Origin: Devosia indica
GTDB taxonomy: Bacteria > Pseudomonadota > Alphaproteobacteria > Rhizobiales > Devosiaceae
Reading direction: 5' to 3'
Assembly (NCBI RefSeq): GCF_003056405.1
Contig: NZ_PYVZ01000003.1
Coordinates: 248,001 to 312,000 of the forward strand
DNA: 64,000 nt
Shown here piece after piece: positions 54,262 to 63,140 of the stretch. The position numbers and the translations under genes were made by a program. How positions within the stretch are numbered: position 1 is the stretch's first letter; every line of letters begins with the position of its first letter. The notes under the pieces are model-generated. The model saw nothing but the letters and a program-made list of their open reading frames with translations. It did no database searches and was not told the origin of the DNA.

Positions 54262-55494
54262 TCAGTTGAGGATCGTGTCGATCGTCGCCTGTGCCTGGCT
54301 CAGCGCCTCGTCCGGCGTCATCTGACCGGTCAGGGCCGCCTGCTCGGCGTCGTAGATCGCCTTGGAGATCTTCTGCCATTCAGGGTGCGGACCACGCGGC
54401 TGGGCGTATTGCAACTGTTCCTGGAAGACAGCGAGTGCGGCGTCCTTCTTCTCGATACCGGACAGAGGCAGTTCGACGTCGGACCGCGTCGGCAGATAGC
54501 CGAATTCGGGGAAGAGGCGGTCGTCCTGGCTGACGAAATATTCCAGGACCTTGAAGGCTTCTTCCGGATGCTCGGTTGTGGACATGATGCCGAGATTGAA
54601 GCCGCCGAGCGCCGAGGATCGTTCATCGCCTTCCCCAAAGGTCGGCAGCAGGGTTACGCCCCAGTCGAAGTCGGCGTCTTCGACCATGCGATCGATTTCC
54701 CACGGGCCAGAAATCGCCATTGCGGCGTTGCCCGAGTTGAAAGTGCCGGTGGAATCCCACTGGCCGAGCGAGAGGACGTCCTGGCTCAGAACGCCATCGT
54801 CGATCATGCCCTTGACCATGGACAACCATTCGCGGGCGCCCTCGGTGTTGACATTGTCGTAGCCGCCGCCGGACATCTGGATGACGGGCAGGAACTGGAA
54901 GGTGCCTTCCTCGTTGCCACGTGCCGAAAGCGTTGCGCCATATATGCCCTGGTCGGGCTTGGCGAGGATGCGGGCATATTCCTCGAACTCCGCCCAGGTC
55001 TGGGGTGGTTCGGTAATCCCGGCCTCTGCAAACATGTCCTTGTTGTAGAAGACCCCGATCGTGTCGGTGTACTTGCCGACACCATAGAGGCGCCCGTCCC
55101 AGCTCACCGAATTGAGCGGTCCTTCAAAATAGACTTCGGGATTTATGACATCGCTCTGGGCAGCCATATCCGTGATGTCGAGAAACGCCCCGCGCGATGA
55201 GAACAGGGCAAAGTCCGGATTATCAAGGCTGACGATGTCCGGCGCGTTGCCGGTGGCAAAGGCGCGCAGTGTTTCGTTGACGATCTCGTCGAATTGCAGG
55301 ATCCGGTATTCGACGTTGATGCCATTGTCCATCTCGTCGAATTCCTTGGAGAAGGTATCGGACGGTCCGACCTGGTTGGCGCCGTCAATCGACCAGACAG
55401 TGATGGTCACCTCGTCCTGCGCCTGAGCCGGCACCGCTGCGACCAATGCGCCGAGCGCAAGCCCGGCCAATAGACCTCGTTTAGCAAACTGCAT
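54262..55494 (-). CDS. CUT1-type sugar ABC substrate-binding protein
   Basis: A 410-residue binding protein (family 1): signal peptide KRGLLAGLALGALVAAVPAQA, mature start DEVTITVWSIDGANQ. GGAGG just before the ATG at 55494 decides the start; the frame is open upstream without a signal. First gene of the importer unit after the LacI gene. With the intracellular GH127 gene nearby, a furanose-containing oligosaccharide is a plausible cargo, but this is not shown. Confidence 0.9.
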   Translation of the reverse strand: MQFAKRGLLAGLALGALVAAVPAQAQDEVTITVWSIDGANQVGPSDTFSKEFDEMDNGINVEYRILQFDEIVNETLRAFATGNAPDIVSLDNPDFALFSSRGAFLDITDMAAQSDVINPEVYFEGPLNSVSWDGRLYGVGKYTDTIGVFYNKDMFAEAGITEPPQTWAEFEEYARILAKPDQGIYGATLSARGNEEGTFQFLPVIQMSGGGYDNVNTEGAREWLSMVKGMIDDGVLSQDVLSLGQWDSTGTFNSGNAAMAISGPWEIDRMVEDADFDWGVTLLPTFGEGDERSSALGGFNLGIMSTTEHPEEAFKVLEYFVSQDDRLFPEFGYLPTRSDVELPLSGIEKKDAALAVFQEQLQYAQPRGPHPEWQKISKAIYDAEQAALTGQMTPDEALSQAQATIDTILN

Positions 55495-55603
55495 TATATC
55501 CTCCCTTTGCGGCCCTCGGGCCGCGACCATGCCGCTCGGGTTTCCTCTTTCCCTTGCGGCCTTCCTCGCTGCCATGGGCGGTGCAAACGCCCGTGGCAGC
55601 ATC

Positions 55604-56644
55604 TCAACTCTCCTGCAGCATTTCCTCCTGGTTGCGGACGGCGATTGCATCGCCGCCACAGGATTGGCGCAGCACGAGCTTGCAGGGCAGCTTGCGGATG
55701 CCCGGCTCGACCGGCTTGCCTTCAGCAAGATCCAGGATCAGGCGGCCCGCTTCGCGGCCAAGTTCCTTCAAATTCATATCGATGGTGGTCAGCGGCGGCC
55801 GCGTCGCCGCTGCGACAATCTCCCAGTTGTCGAAGCCGATGACCGAGACATCGCCTGGCACCTCGACATTGCGCTCACGCAGCGCATCGACCACGCCGCG
55901 CGCAATCTGGTCATTGCCGCAGAAAATCCCATCCGGACGCGGTGCATCGCCATCCCAGAGCTTTGCGATCGCCGCGTGCCCCCAGGCCTCGGACCAGGGC
56001 CCATGCAACACCTGCGCCCCCCGCCCCGCCACCGCGCGGAATGCACCGGCCCGTGCCGCGACCGAGACGAAGCTCTCCGGCCCCGTGATGTGTACCAGTG
56101 CCTTTCGCCCAATCTGTGCAAGCCATTGGGTCGCCTCGCGTGCGCCCTGCGCATCGTCGGACACCAGCGTCACCGCATCATCGGGACCCTCGGTAAAGGC
56201 ATAGACCACAGGAACCGGCAGATGGGACAGATCAACGGGCAAACGGCGGTCGATGCGCTTGCCGGTGGCAATGATGCCATCAACCTGCTTGTCGAGCATG
56301 GCGTCGAGATGGAGCCTGGCGAGTGCCGCATCATCCTCGATGCCACACAGGAACACCGACACGCCCTGGTCCACCAAGGCTTCGGACACGCCGGCCATGA
56401 CCGGCAGGGTGAACCGGCCATAGGTGTCGTTGGTCAACAGGCCAATGGTGAAGCTGCGCTGCTGGGTCAGCGCGCGTGCCATGGCATTGGGGCGAAAACC
56501 GAGCGCAGCCGCTGTCTGCTTGACCCGCCGGCGGGTTTCCTCGGTCATCCGACCGGTATCGTTGAGGGCCTTGGAGGCCGTGGCAACGCTGACGCCGGCG
56601 ACGCGGGCGACGTCGTAGATGCGAATGCGCTCAGCCTTTACCAC
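55604..56644 (-). CDS. LacI-family regulator of the CUT1 operon
   Basis: A 346-residue LacI protein: HTH IYDVARVAGVSVATASKALNDTG, hinge AMARALTQQRSF, ligand domain containing LHGPWSEAWGHAA, IFCGNDQIARGVVDALR and IGFDNWE. It is clearly paralogous to the LacI at 60008 through those same stretches. The GTG at 56644 has GAGG 9 bases upstream; a TTG at 56659 is the alternative. Lies 109 bases upstream of the binding-protein gene on the same strand. Confidence 0.87.
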   Translation of the reverse strand: MVKAERIRIYDVARVAGVSVATASKALNDTGRMTEETRRRVKQTAAALGFRPNAMARALTQQRSFTIGLLTNDTYGRFTLPVMAGVSEALVDQGVSVFLCGIEDDAALARLHLDAMLDKQVDGIIATGKRIDRRLPVDLSHLPVPVVYAFTEGPDDAVTLVSDDAQGAREATQWLAQIGRKALVHITGPESFVSVAARAGAFRAVAGRGAQVLHGPWSEAWGHAAIAKLWDGDAPRPDGIFCGNDQIARGVVDALRERNVEVPGDVSVIGFDNWEIVAAATRPPLTTIDMNLKELGREAGRLILDLAEGKPVEPGIRKLPCKLVLRQSCGGDAIAVRNQEEMLQES

Positions 56645-56661
56645 GTCCTCACACCTCAATG

Positions 56662-56699
56662 GAAAACCCTTTTCTCAATATTGGTAAAACGGTTTTTCA
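56662..56699. promoter_or_regulatory. Operator-like sites before the LacI gene
   Basis: AAAACGGTTTT (56686-56696) is a perfect 11-base palindrome inside GGTAAAACGGTTTTTC, and a related GAAAACCCTTTTC lies at 56662-56674. They are just upstream of the LacI start and are probable autoregulatory operators. Confidence 0.5.
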
Positions 56700-56719
56700 A
56701 CACTCGTCAATAGTCATAT

Positions 56720-57622
56720 TTATCCCGCCAGAGCGAGGTAGTCGCCACCGCGCGCCTGCTTAAGATGGTTCAGGGCATGGATCTGCCCGGTCATTTCCAG
56801 CGCATCGCGATAGACCGGGTCATGCCAGCCTTCGATGTCGATCGAACCCGTCCAGCCGGCCAGCCGCAGCTCGGAAATGATGTCGGTCCAGTTGCTATCG
56901 CCAAAGCCTGGCGTGCGCATGAAGACGAAGGGTTCCTTGCCGAAGATTCCGTGCTCGCGGATCACATCCCAACGAATGGTGGCGTCCTTGCCGTGCAGAT
57001 GAAAAATCTTGGGCGCCCATTTGCGGATCTGCGGCAAGGGGTCGATCAGATAGACCATCTGGTGGCAGGGCTCCCATTCGAGCCCAATATTGTCGTCCGG
57101 CGTCTCATTGAACATCAACTCCCAGGCATCGGGATTGTGCGCAATATTCCAGTCGCCGGTCTGCCAGTTGCCATCCATGGCGCAGTTTTCAAAGGCGATC
57201 CTGATGCCCTTGTCGGCGGCGCGCCTTGCCAGTTCCGACCAGACTTCGCGGTATCTGGGCAGGCTGTCGGTCAGCGGCTTGTTGCGAATGCGACCGGTGA
57301 AGCCGGCGACGCAAGTGGCACCGAAATGATGCGCATTATCGATGCAATCCTTCCAGCCCTGCAGGGTCTGGCGGTCCATTTCCTGGTCTTCGAGCACATT
57401 GCCGAACATGCCGAGGGTAGAAATGGTGATATTGCGATCCCCAATGGCATCCCTGCAGCGCTTGCCCAGTTCGGCGATGTCCTGGCCGTTGGTGGTCTGC
57501 CAGAAAAATGGCTGGAAGCTTTCAAAGCCCAGATCGGCGATTTCGGCGATGCGCTCGGCGGCCTTACCGGCCGAAGCCGAAACCATGGTGCCGATGCGGA
57601 TGGAATTTGCGGGGTCACTCAC
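56720..57622 (-). CDS. Sugar phosphate isomerase/epimerase-like TIM-barrel protein
   Basis: A 300-residue AP_endonuc_2-type barrel protein. Likely metal ligands lie in IAFENCAMDG, IGLEWEPCHQM, KIFHLHGKDA and GSIDIEGWHDP. It belongs to the IolE/IolI-like group acting on keto-sugars or inositol derivatives. It is 12 bases downstream of a Gfo/Idh/MocA dehydrogenase, a common pairing in which the dehydrogenase makes a keto-sugar. Confidence 0.85.
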   Translation of the reverse strand: MSDPANSIRIGTMVSASAGKAAERIAEIADLGFESFQPFFWQTTNGQDIAELGKRCRDAIGDRNITISTLGMFGNVLEDQEMDRQTLQGWKDCIDNAHHFGATCVAGFTGRIRNKPLTDSLPRYREVWSELARRAADKGIRIAFENCAMDGNWQTGDWNIAHNPDAWELMFNETPDDNIGLEWEPCHQMVYLIDPLPQIRKWAPKIFHLHGKDATIRWDVIREHGIFGKEPFVFMRTPGFGDSNWTDIISELRLAGWTGSIDIEGWHDPVYRDALEMTGQIHALNHLKQARGGDYLALAG

Positions 57623-57634
57623 GTTGATATTTCC

Positions 57635-58669
57635 TCAAACTGCAATTGGGATGCGCTGCCCGGTTCGCGCGCTCTCAATGGCGGCAAGAACCATGGCCAG
57701 GCTGTTGATATTGTCGGCACCCGCGGTTTCAGGCTGGGCGCCAGATTCTATGGCGGCGAGAAAGTCGGCGATGACGCTGGCATGGCCGTGGACCTGGCCG
57801 GCATCGGCGGGCGGCGGCACCTCTATTTCCTTGAGGGGACGGAAGAAGCCGCTGTCGCCGTCCACAACGCGTGCCTCGAACCGGTCTTCGCCATCCCAGA
57901 GCAGCGTGCCCTTGGTGCCTATGATGCGCCAGGCGCTTTCCCAGCTCGTATTGGCCCCTTCAGCGCACCAGGAGCCGCGATAGTTGAAGACCACATCGTT
58001 TTCGAATTCGAAGATTGCGTTGGCCGCTGCGCCATGGCGATACCAGGAGCCGGGCGGGTTGGTCTCAAGGCAATAGACCGCCCGCGGGGCCTTGCCCGCC
58101 ATGAAGCGAGCGGCGTCGAGCGTATGAATGGCCATGTCAAGCAAGAGGACATTATCCATGTCCTCGCGGAACCCGCCAAAATGCGCACCAATAAAGAAAT
58201 CGCAATTGAGGCTCGTAATCTCACCCAGCGCGCCAGTCTCGACCAGGCGCCGGATGCGGCGCACGCCGGCGATGAAGCGGCGGTTCTGGACGACGGCGTG
58301 GACGCGGCCTGCCGCCTTGGCTTGGGCGACCATCGCCTTTGCGTCAGCTAGGCTCGTGGCCATGGGCTTTTCGGTCAGTACGTGGCAGCCATGGCGCAGC
58401 CCGGTTTCAACCAGCCCTGCCCGCGCCGAGGGGACCACGACATCAAACAGCAGGTCGGGTTTGGTCTCTGCCAGGACGGCGTCGAGGTCTGTGCCGATGG
58501 CGATGTCATCAAGGGCAAATTCGCTGGCACGAGTCGTTGCGGTGGCCCGATCGAGATCGACCAGGCCGACAATCCGCACTTTGTCCTTGAGCAGGGCATG
58601 CTCGGACAGGGCGGCCAGCCAACCCTTGGACATGCTGCCACAACCGGCAAGCACCGCAGAATAGACCAA
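57635..58669 (-). CDS. Gfo/Idh/MocA-family oxidoreductase
   Basis: A 344-residue NAD(P)-dependent sugar oxidoreductase. The Rossmann fold begins SAVLAGCGSMSKGWL; the family lysine motif is TEKPMATS near residue 97; the catalytic region has DNVLLLDMAIHTLDAARF. Probably oxidises a cyclic sugar or inositol for the adjacent isomerase. It is divergent from a LacI gene with two CGTAAACG-type operators between them. Confidence 0.88.
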   Translation of the reverse strand: MVYSAVLAGCGSMSKGWLAALSEHALLKDKVRIVGLVDLDRATATTRASEFALDDIAIGTDLDAVLAETKPDLLFDVVVPSARAGLVETGLRHGCHVLTEKPMATSLADAKAMVAQAKAAGRVHAVVQNRRFIAGVRRIRRLVETGALGEITSLNCDFFIGAHFGGFREDMDNVLLLDMAIHTLDAARFMAGKAPRAVYCLETNPPGSWYRHGAAANAIFEFENDVVFNYRGSWCAEGANTSWESAWRIIGTKGTLLWDGEDRFEARVVDGDSGFFRPLKEIEVPPPADAGQVHGHASVIADFLAAIESGAQPETAGADNINSLAMVLAAIESARTGQRIPIAV

Positions 58670-58733
58670 GATATCCTCCCTCTGGACTTTGGCCTGCCCT
58701 TGCCATCTTGTGCAGCATCAGGGCAGAAAGTCC

Positions 58734-58747
58734 CGTAAACGTTTACG
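58734..58747. promoter_or_regulatory. LacI-type operator, perfect palindrome
   Basis: CGTAAACGTTTACG is a perfect 14-base palindrome with a central CG, the classical LacI/GalR layout. It lies 65 bases before the Gfo/Idh/MocA gene and 89 before the LacI gene. Confidence 0.7.
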
Positions 58748-58785
58748 ACGTTACATTTCGCACGTTTCGACTGTCAACTGGATTT

Positions 58786-58799
58786 CGTAAACGTTTTTT
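58786..58799. promoter_or_regulatory. LacI-type operator, half-degenerate copy
   Basis: CGTAAACGTTTTTT shares its left ten bases with the site 52 bases away. It lies 37 bases before the LacI start, suited to autoregulation. Confidence 0.6.
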
Positions 58800-58835
58800 G
58801 TCGATGATTGGGGCTGTGGGAAAAGTACGAAAAAT

Positions 58836-59876
58836 ATGACTGGCATCAGAGAGTTGGCGCAGCGCCTCAACCTGTCCATCGGCACCGTTTCTCGTGCACT
58901 GAACGGCAAACCTGACGTCAACGATGAGACCCGGCAGCGCGTTCTCGAGGCCGCCAACGCGATGGGATATGTACCTAACCAGGCGGGCCGGTCCCTGCGC
59001 AAGGGCGCCACGGGCGTCGTCGGCTTCATGATGCAGACTGGCGCGCAGATCACCGGTGAGGGCGATGTGTTCTTCATGAGTGTGTTTGACGGGGTGCAGA
59101 CCGTTTTCGCGCGGCACCAGCTCGATCTGGTGGCTCTGCTCTGTTCTTCTGAGGAGGATCCGGATGCCTATATGCAGCGCGTCGTGGCCCGCGGGTTTGC
59201 CGATGCACTGATCATTTCGGCGACGAAGCGGGAAGACCATCGCATTGACTATTTGGCCAGCCGCAACATTCCTTTTATTGCGCTGGGTCGTTCGCAGACC
59301 GATGTGGGTCATCCTTGGCTGGATCTTGATTTCGAGGGCATGGCCGAAACCGGGGTTGCGCGCCTGGTCGCCAAGGGGCATCGGCGTATCGGTATTTTCG
59401 CCCCGTTGGATAATACCAATCTGGGTTTCGTGTTCATCGAGGCCTACCGCAAGGCGCTGGAACAGCGCGGACTGCCGTTTGATCCCGACCTGATCTTCCG
59501 GGCCCACCCCAATGAACGCGGCGGCCATGACATTGCCCATGCCATCGCCGCCATGCCGCCAGGCAAGCAACCGACCGGCTTCATCCTGACCAATGAATTG
59601 ATGACGCTGGGGTTCTACAATGGCCTTTATGAGGTCGGGCTGCCGCCGGGGCAGAAATTCGCCGTCATCAGCCGGGACAGCCCGCAGGCGCATTTTCTGG
59701 TCCCCAAGCTGACCAGTTTCCGGCTGTCGCTGCGCGATCTCGGCATTGCCCTGGCCGAGGCGCTGCTGGCCACGATGCCGGCCTATGCCGCGCACTATCC
59801 GCTCGGCGTCGTGCGCAAAATCGTCCCGCTGGAACTGGTCGACGGCGATAGCGACATGCCGGTCTCAACCGGCTAG
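58836..59876 (+). CDS. LacI-family transcriptional regulator
   Basis: A 346-residue LacI protein: HTH IRELAQRLNLSIGTVSRALNGK, hinge NQAGRSLRKGATGV, ligand domain with ILTNELMTLGFYNGLYEVG and AVISRDSPQAHFL. It is not closely like the other LacI proteins of the window. Divergent from the Gfo/Idh/MocA-isomerase pair with shared operators, so it most likely represses that pair and itself. Confidence 0.9.
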   Translation: MTGIRELAQRLNLSIGTVSRALNGKPDVNDETRQRVLEAANAMGYVPNQAGRSLRKGATGVVGFMMQTGAQITGEGDVFFMSVFDGVQTVFARHQLDLVALLCSSEEDPDAYMQRVVARGFADALIISATKREDHRIDYLASRNIPFIALGRSQTDVGHPWLDLDFEGMAETGVARLVAKGHRRIGIFAPLDNTNLGFVFIEAYRKALEQRGLPFDPDLIFRAHPNERGGHDIAHAIAAMPPGKQPTGFILTNELMTLGFYNGLYEVGLPPGQKFAVISRDSPQAHFLVPKLTSFRLSLRDLGIALAEALLATMPAYAAHYPLGVVRKIVPLELVDGDSDMPVSTG

Positions 59877-59902
59877 CCGGCCGCCAGCCCATAGTGACCA
59901 TC

Positions 59903-59930
59903 TTGACACGGGCAATGCTTGACGTAATGT
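59903..59930 (+). promoter_or_regulatory. Predicted promoter of the LacI-GH127 unit
   Basis: TTGACA (59903-59908), a 16-base spacer and TAATGT (59925-59930). The expected transcription start, near 59937, falls just before an 18-base palindrome. Confidence 0.55.
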
Positions 59931-59939
59931 TCATGCGAC

Positions 59940-59957
59940 TCGGAAAAGCTTTTCCGA
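59940..59957. promoter_or_regulatory. 18-base perfect palindromic operator
   Basis: TCGGAAAAGCTTTTCCGA is perfectly self-complementary, centred on GC, and lies immediately downstream of the predicted promoter, where a bound repressor would block RNA polymerase. Likely ligand: the LacI encoded from 60008. Confidence 0.72.
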
Positions 59958-60007
59958 ATGAGTTCTGACCCATTTCCACGCAATGCTCCGCGCCATTCGA
60001 GACCAGC

Positions 60008-61033
60008 ATGTCCGAGGGAAAATCGCCAAATCGCTACACACTGCGCGACGTGGCACGGCATGCCGGGGTCAGCCTGGGCACCGCATCCAAGGCGCTCAAC
60101 AAGTCAGGCACGCTGCGGCAGGAAACACGCGAAAAGGTGCTCAAGGCGGCCAATGAGCTGGGGTTTCGGCCCAATGACCTGGCACAGGCCCTGCATCGGG
60201 GCCAGAGTTTTACCGTCGGCCTGATTTCCAATGATAGCTTCGGGCGGTTCACCATGCCCATCATGGAGGGCCTGGAAACCGTTCTGCACGCGGCCGGCAT
60301 TGCGCTGTTCATGTGCAACGCCACGGACGATCCGGAACGCGAGAAGCGACATATCGACCAATTGCTGGGCAAACGCGTCGATGGGCTGATCTTCACCGGG
60401 CGCCGGGCCGACCGCCGCCCCGTCCCCGGCCTGGCACTGGGCAATCTGCCGGTGTTGTACGTCTTCTCGCAGAGCGACGAACCGGGCGCTGCCTGTCTGT
60501 TGCCCGATGATGAGGGCGGCGCGCGCCTTGCCACTGCGCACCTGCTTTCGCTTGGGCGAACGCGGATTGCCCATGTGACCGGCCCGGAGGATTTCGAGGC
60601 GGTCCGCTTGCGGCGGCGCGGATATGAGGCGAGCCTTTCAAAGGCCGACCCGGCATTGATCCTGCACGGCCCCTGGTCGGAGGCCTGGGGCCGGGAAGCG
60701 GCAGCGCGCCTGCTCGCCATGCCGACGCGGCCCGACGCCATTTTTGCCGGCAATGACCAGATCGCGCGCGGCATTGTCGAGACGCTGCGCGACAATGCCA
60801 TTTCCGTGCCCCAGGACATTGCCGTGATCGGCTTTGACAACTGGTCGGTGATGACAGAGGCGAGCCGGCCGCAACTCAGCAGCATCGACATGAATCTCAA
60901 ATTGCTCGGCGAGGAGGCCGGGCATCGGCTGATCCGCATGATCCGGGGCGAAAGCCAGAGCGGCACAAGCCGCCTGCCCTGCACGCTTGTTCCCCGCGCC
61001 AGCACCGTTCCAACCCCACAACCAGGCCAATAA
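60008..61033 (+). CDS. LacI-family regulator of the GH127 gene
   Basis: A 341-residue LacI protein: HTH LRDVARHAGVSLGTASKALNKSG, ligand domain with LHGPWSEAWGREAA, IFAGNDQIARGIVETLR and IGFDNWSVM. Paralogue of the LacI at 55604. The GH127 gene starts 17 bases after its stop, so regulator and enzyme form one autoregulated unit. Confidence 0.9.
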   Translation: MSEGKSPNRYTLRDVARHAGVSLGTASKALNKSGTLRQETREKVLKAANELGFRPNDLAQALHRGQSFTVGLISNDSFGRFTMPIMEGLETVLHAAGIALFMCNATDDPEREKRHIDQLLGKRVDGLIFTGRRADRRPVPGLALGNLPVLYVFSQSDEPGAACLLPDDEGGARLATAHLLSLGRTRIAHVTGPEDFEAVRLRRRGYEASLSKADPALILHGPWSEAWGREAAARLLAMPTRPDAIFAGNDQIARGIVETLRDNAISVPQDIAVIGFDNWSVMTEASRPQLSSIDMNLKLLGEEAGHRLIRMIRGESQSGTSRLPCTLVPRASTVPTPQPGQ

Positions 61034-61050
61034 TGGCCGGAGGAGACCCT

Positions 61051-62961
61051 ATGCGCCGCTATTCCCCAGTCGATTTCACCCGTGTGCACCTGACCGGCCC
61101 GTTCTGGTCGGAGCGGCTTGAAACCGTGCTCACGCGCACGGTGCCCAGCCAGTACAAGAAGCTCGATGAAAACGGCATTCTTGAATCCCTGGATCTGAAG
61201 GATCCGCCGCCGCCGCTGCGCGTGCCCTATAACGACCATGGCTTTACCATGCAGTTCTTCTGGGATTCGGACATCGGCAAATGGATCGAAGCGGCCGGCT
61301 ATGCGCTGCGGCATCGCCGCGATGCGGAGATCGAGCGGCAGGTGGACGAGATCGTTGACAAGCTTGAAGCTGCGCAAATGCCCGACGGCTATCTCAACCT
61401 GTGGTATCAGGGCCATGAAATCGAGAACCGCTGGACCAATCTGCGTGACCGGCACGAACTCTACAATATCGGGCATCTGCTCGAGGGTGCGATCGCCTAT
61501 TACCAGGCAACGGGGAAGCGCAAATTCCTTGAGGTGATGGAGCGCAGCCTGGACCATATCCGCAGCACGTTCGGGACCGGTGATGGGCAAAAGCGCGGCT
61601 ATCCCGGCCACCAGGAAATCGAGATCGCGCTGATCCGGCTCTACCAGCTCACCGGGGAGCGCAAGCAGCTCGATCTGGCCGCCTATTTCATCGACGAACG
61701 CGGCCGCCAGCCGCATTACTTCGATCAAGAAGCGATTGCGCGGGGCGATGACCCGGCCAAGTACCACTTCTTCAACACCGGCAATTACGAGTATGGCCAG
61801 GCCCACAAGCCGGTGCGCGAGCAGGACAAGGTGGTCGGGCACGCCGTGCGCGCCATGTATATGTACACCGCCATGGCGGACCTGGCGGCGGAACTGGACG
61901 ATGACAGCCTGCGCCATGCCTGCGAAGTGCTGTGGAAAGATGTGACCACCACGCGGATGTATGTCACCGGCGGCTTCGGCCCGTCGGCCTCGAACGAGGG
62001 TTTTACGACCGACTACGACCTGCCCAATGACACCGCCTATTGCGAAACCTGCGCGTCCATCGCTTTCGTGTTCTGGGCCCAGCGCATGCTCAACCTCGAG
62101 CTCGACGGGCAATATGCCGAGGCCATGGAACTGGCGCTCTACAACGGCGTGCTGTCCGGTCTCTCCCGGGATGGCGAGCTTTATTTCTACGAGAACAAGC
62201 TGGACAGCGATGGCAGCCATCGCCGCTGGCCCTGGCACCCCTGCCCCTGCTGCACGATGAATGTGTCGCGGCTGGTGGCCTCGATCAGTGGCTATTTCTA
62301 TTCGGTGGGTCCGGGTGCCATTGCGGTCAATCTCTATGGTGGCAACAGTGCGGAACTCGATCTCGATGGGCGTCGCGTCCGGATCGAGGAACAGTCGGAC
62401 TATCCCTGGTCCGGCAAGATCAAGGTCAGCGTGCATCCCGATGGTCATGGCGTGTTCGCACTCAAGCTGCGCATTCCGGACTGGGCACGCGATGGTGTGG
62501 CGAAGTTGAATGGCAATCCGGTTGATGTGCCGGGCCAGTTGCAGAACGGCTACCTGGTGATTGAGCGGGACTGGATCGAGGGCGACGAGGTCGAACTCGA
62601 CCTGCCCATGGCGCCCCGCCGCATCTATGCCAATCCCAAGGTCAAGATGGACCGGCACCGCGTTGCCCTGGCGCGGGGACCGCTGGTCTATTGCGCCGAG
62701 CAGGTGGACAATGAGACGCCGGTGCCCGACCTGATCCTGTCGCGAGATGCGGCAATTGCCGAAACGCCGCGGGCCGATCTTTTCGATGGCATCGTCACCC
62801 TGACCGCGCCGGCACAGACCATTGGCAGCGATGATTGGGGGCCGGACCTTTATCGCACGACGCCGCCGGCACCCGCCGATACGACGCTGACCGCCATACC
62901 CTATTATCTCTGGGCCAACCGGGAGGCGGGGCCGATGCAGGTCTGGATTCGCGAGGACTAA
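61051..62961 (+). CDS. GH127 beta-L-arabinofuranosidase-like glycoside hydrolase
   Basis: A 636-residue protein of glycoside hydrolase family 127. The zinc/catalytic site of the family (HypBA1 E338, C340, C417, C418) is matched by E332 and C334 in CETC and by C400 and C401 in CPCC. The barrel helices come first, with beta-sandwich segments in the last third. No signal peptide, so it acts in the cytoplasm on imported sugar. GGAGGAG supports the ATG at 61051 over one at 61033. Some GH127-related clans cleave other furanosides, so the exact substrate is open. Confidence 0.88.
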   Translation: MRRYSPVDFTRVHLTGPFWSERLETVLTRTVPSQYKKLDENGILESLDLKDPPPPLRVPYNDHGFTMQFFWDSDIGKWIEAAGYALRHRRDAEIERQVDEIVDKLEAAQMPDGYLNLWYQGHEIENRWTNLRDRHELYNIGHLLEGAIAYYQATGKRKFLEVMERSLDHIRSTFGTGDGQKRGYPGHQEIEIALIRLYQLTGERKQLDLAAYFIDERGRQPHYFDQEAIARGDDPAKYHFFNTGNYEYGQAHKPVREQDKVVGHAVRAMYMYTAMADLAAELDDDSLRHACEVLWKDVTTTRMYVTGGFGPSASNEGFTTDYDLPNDTAYCETCASIAFVFWAQRMLNLELDGQYAEAMELALYNGVLSGLSRDGELYFYENKLDSDGSHRRWPWHPCPCCTMNVSRLVASISGYFYSVGPGAIAVNLYGGNSAELDLDGRRVRIEEQSDYPWSGKIKVSVHPDGHGVFALKLRIPDWARDGVAKLNGNPVDVPGQLQNGYLVIERDWIEGDEVELDLPMAPRRIYANPKVKMDRHRVALARGPLVYCAEQVDNETPVPDLILSRDAAIAETPRADLFDGIVTLTAPAQTIGSDDWGPDLYRTTPPAPADTTLTAIPYYLWANREAGPMQVWIRED

Positions 62962-63140
62962 GGCTTGCATGGCATTCATCACGGCATTGGCGCGTTTGCG
63001 CGTGCCTTTGCCTGGCGGCGATATTGGGTAGCGCATCGGGCCTGTGCGGCGAAAACGCAGCCACTTGCCGGCTCCTTTTTGGAACAGTGGACGTGCTGAA
63101 GTGCCGGATGGCCCTGAGCCTCCGGGTTTGAGATGGACGT

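Noticed and set aside
53254-55200. A 648-codon open frame on the plus strand
   Set aside because: Opposite permease and binding-protein genes with normal signal peptides and EAA loops.
56765-58351. A 528-codon open frame on the plus strand
   Set aside because: Opposite the TIM-barrel isomerase and Gfo/Idh/MocA genes.
60034-63036. A 1000-codon open frame on the minus strand
   Set aside because: It lies entirely opposite the LacI and GH127 genes, both of which have clear family motifs. Long antisense frames are expected in high-GC DNA with strong codon bias; its translation is low-complexity and matches nothing I know.
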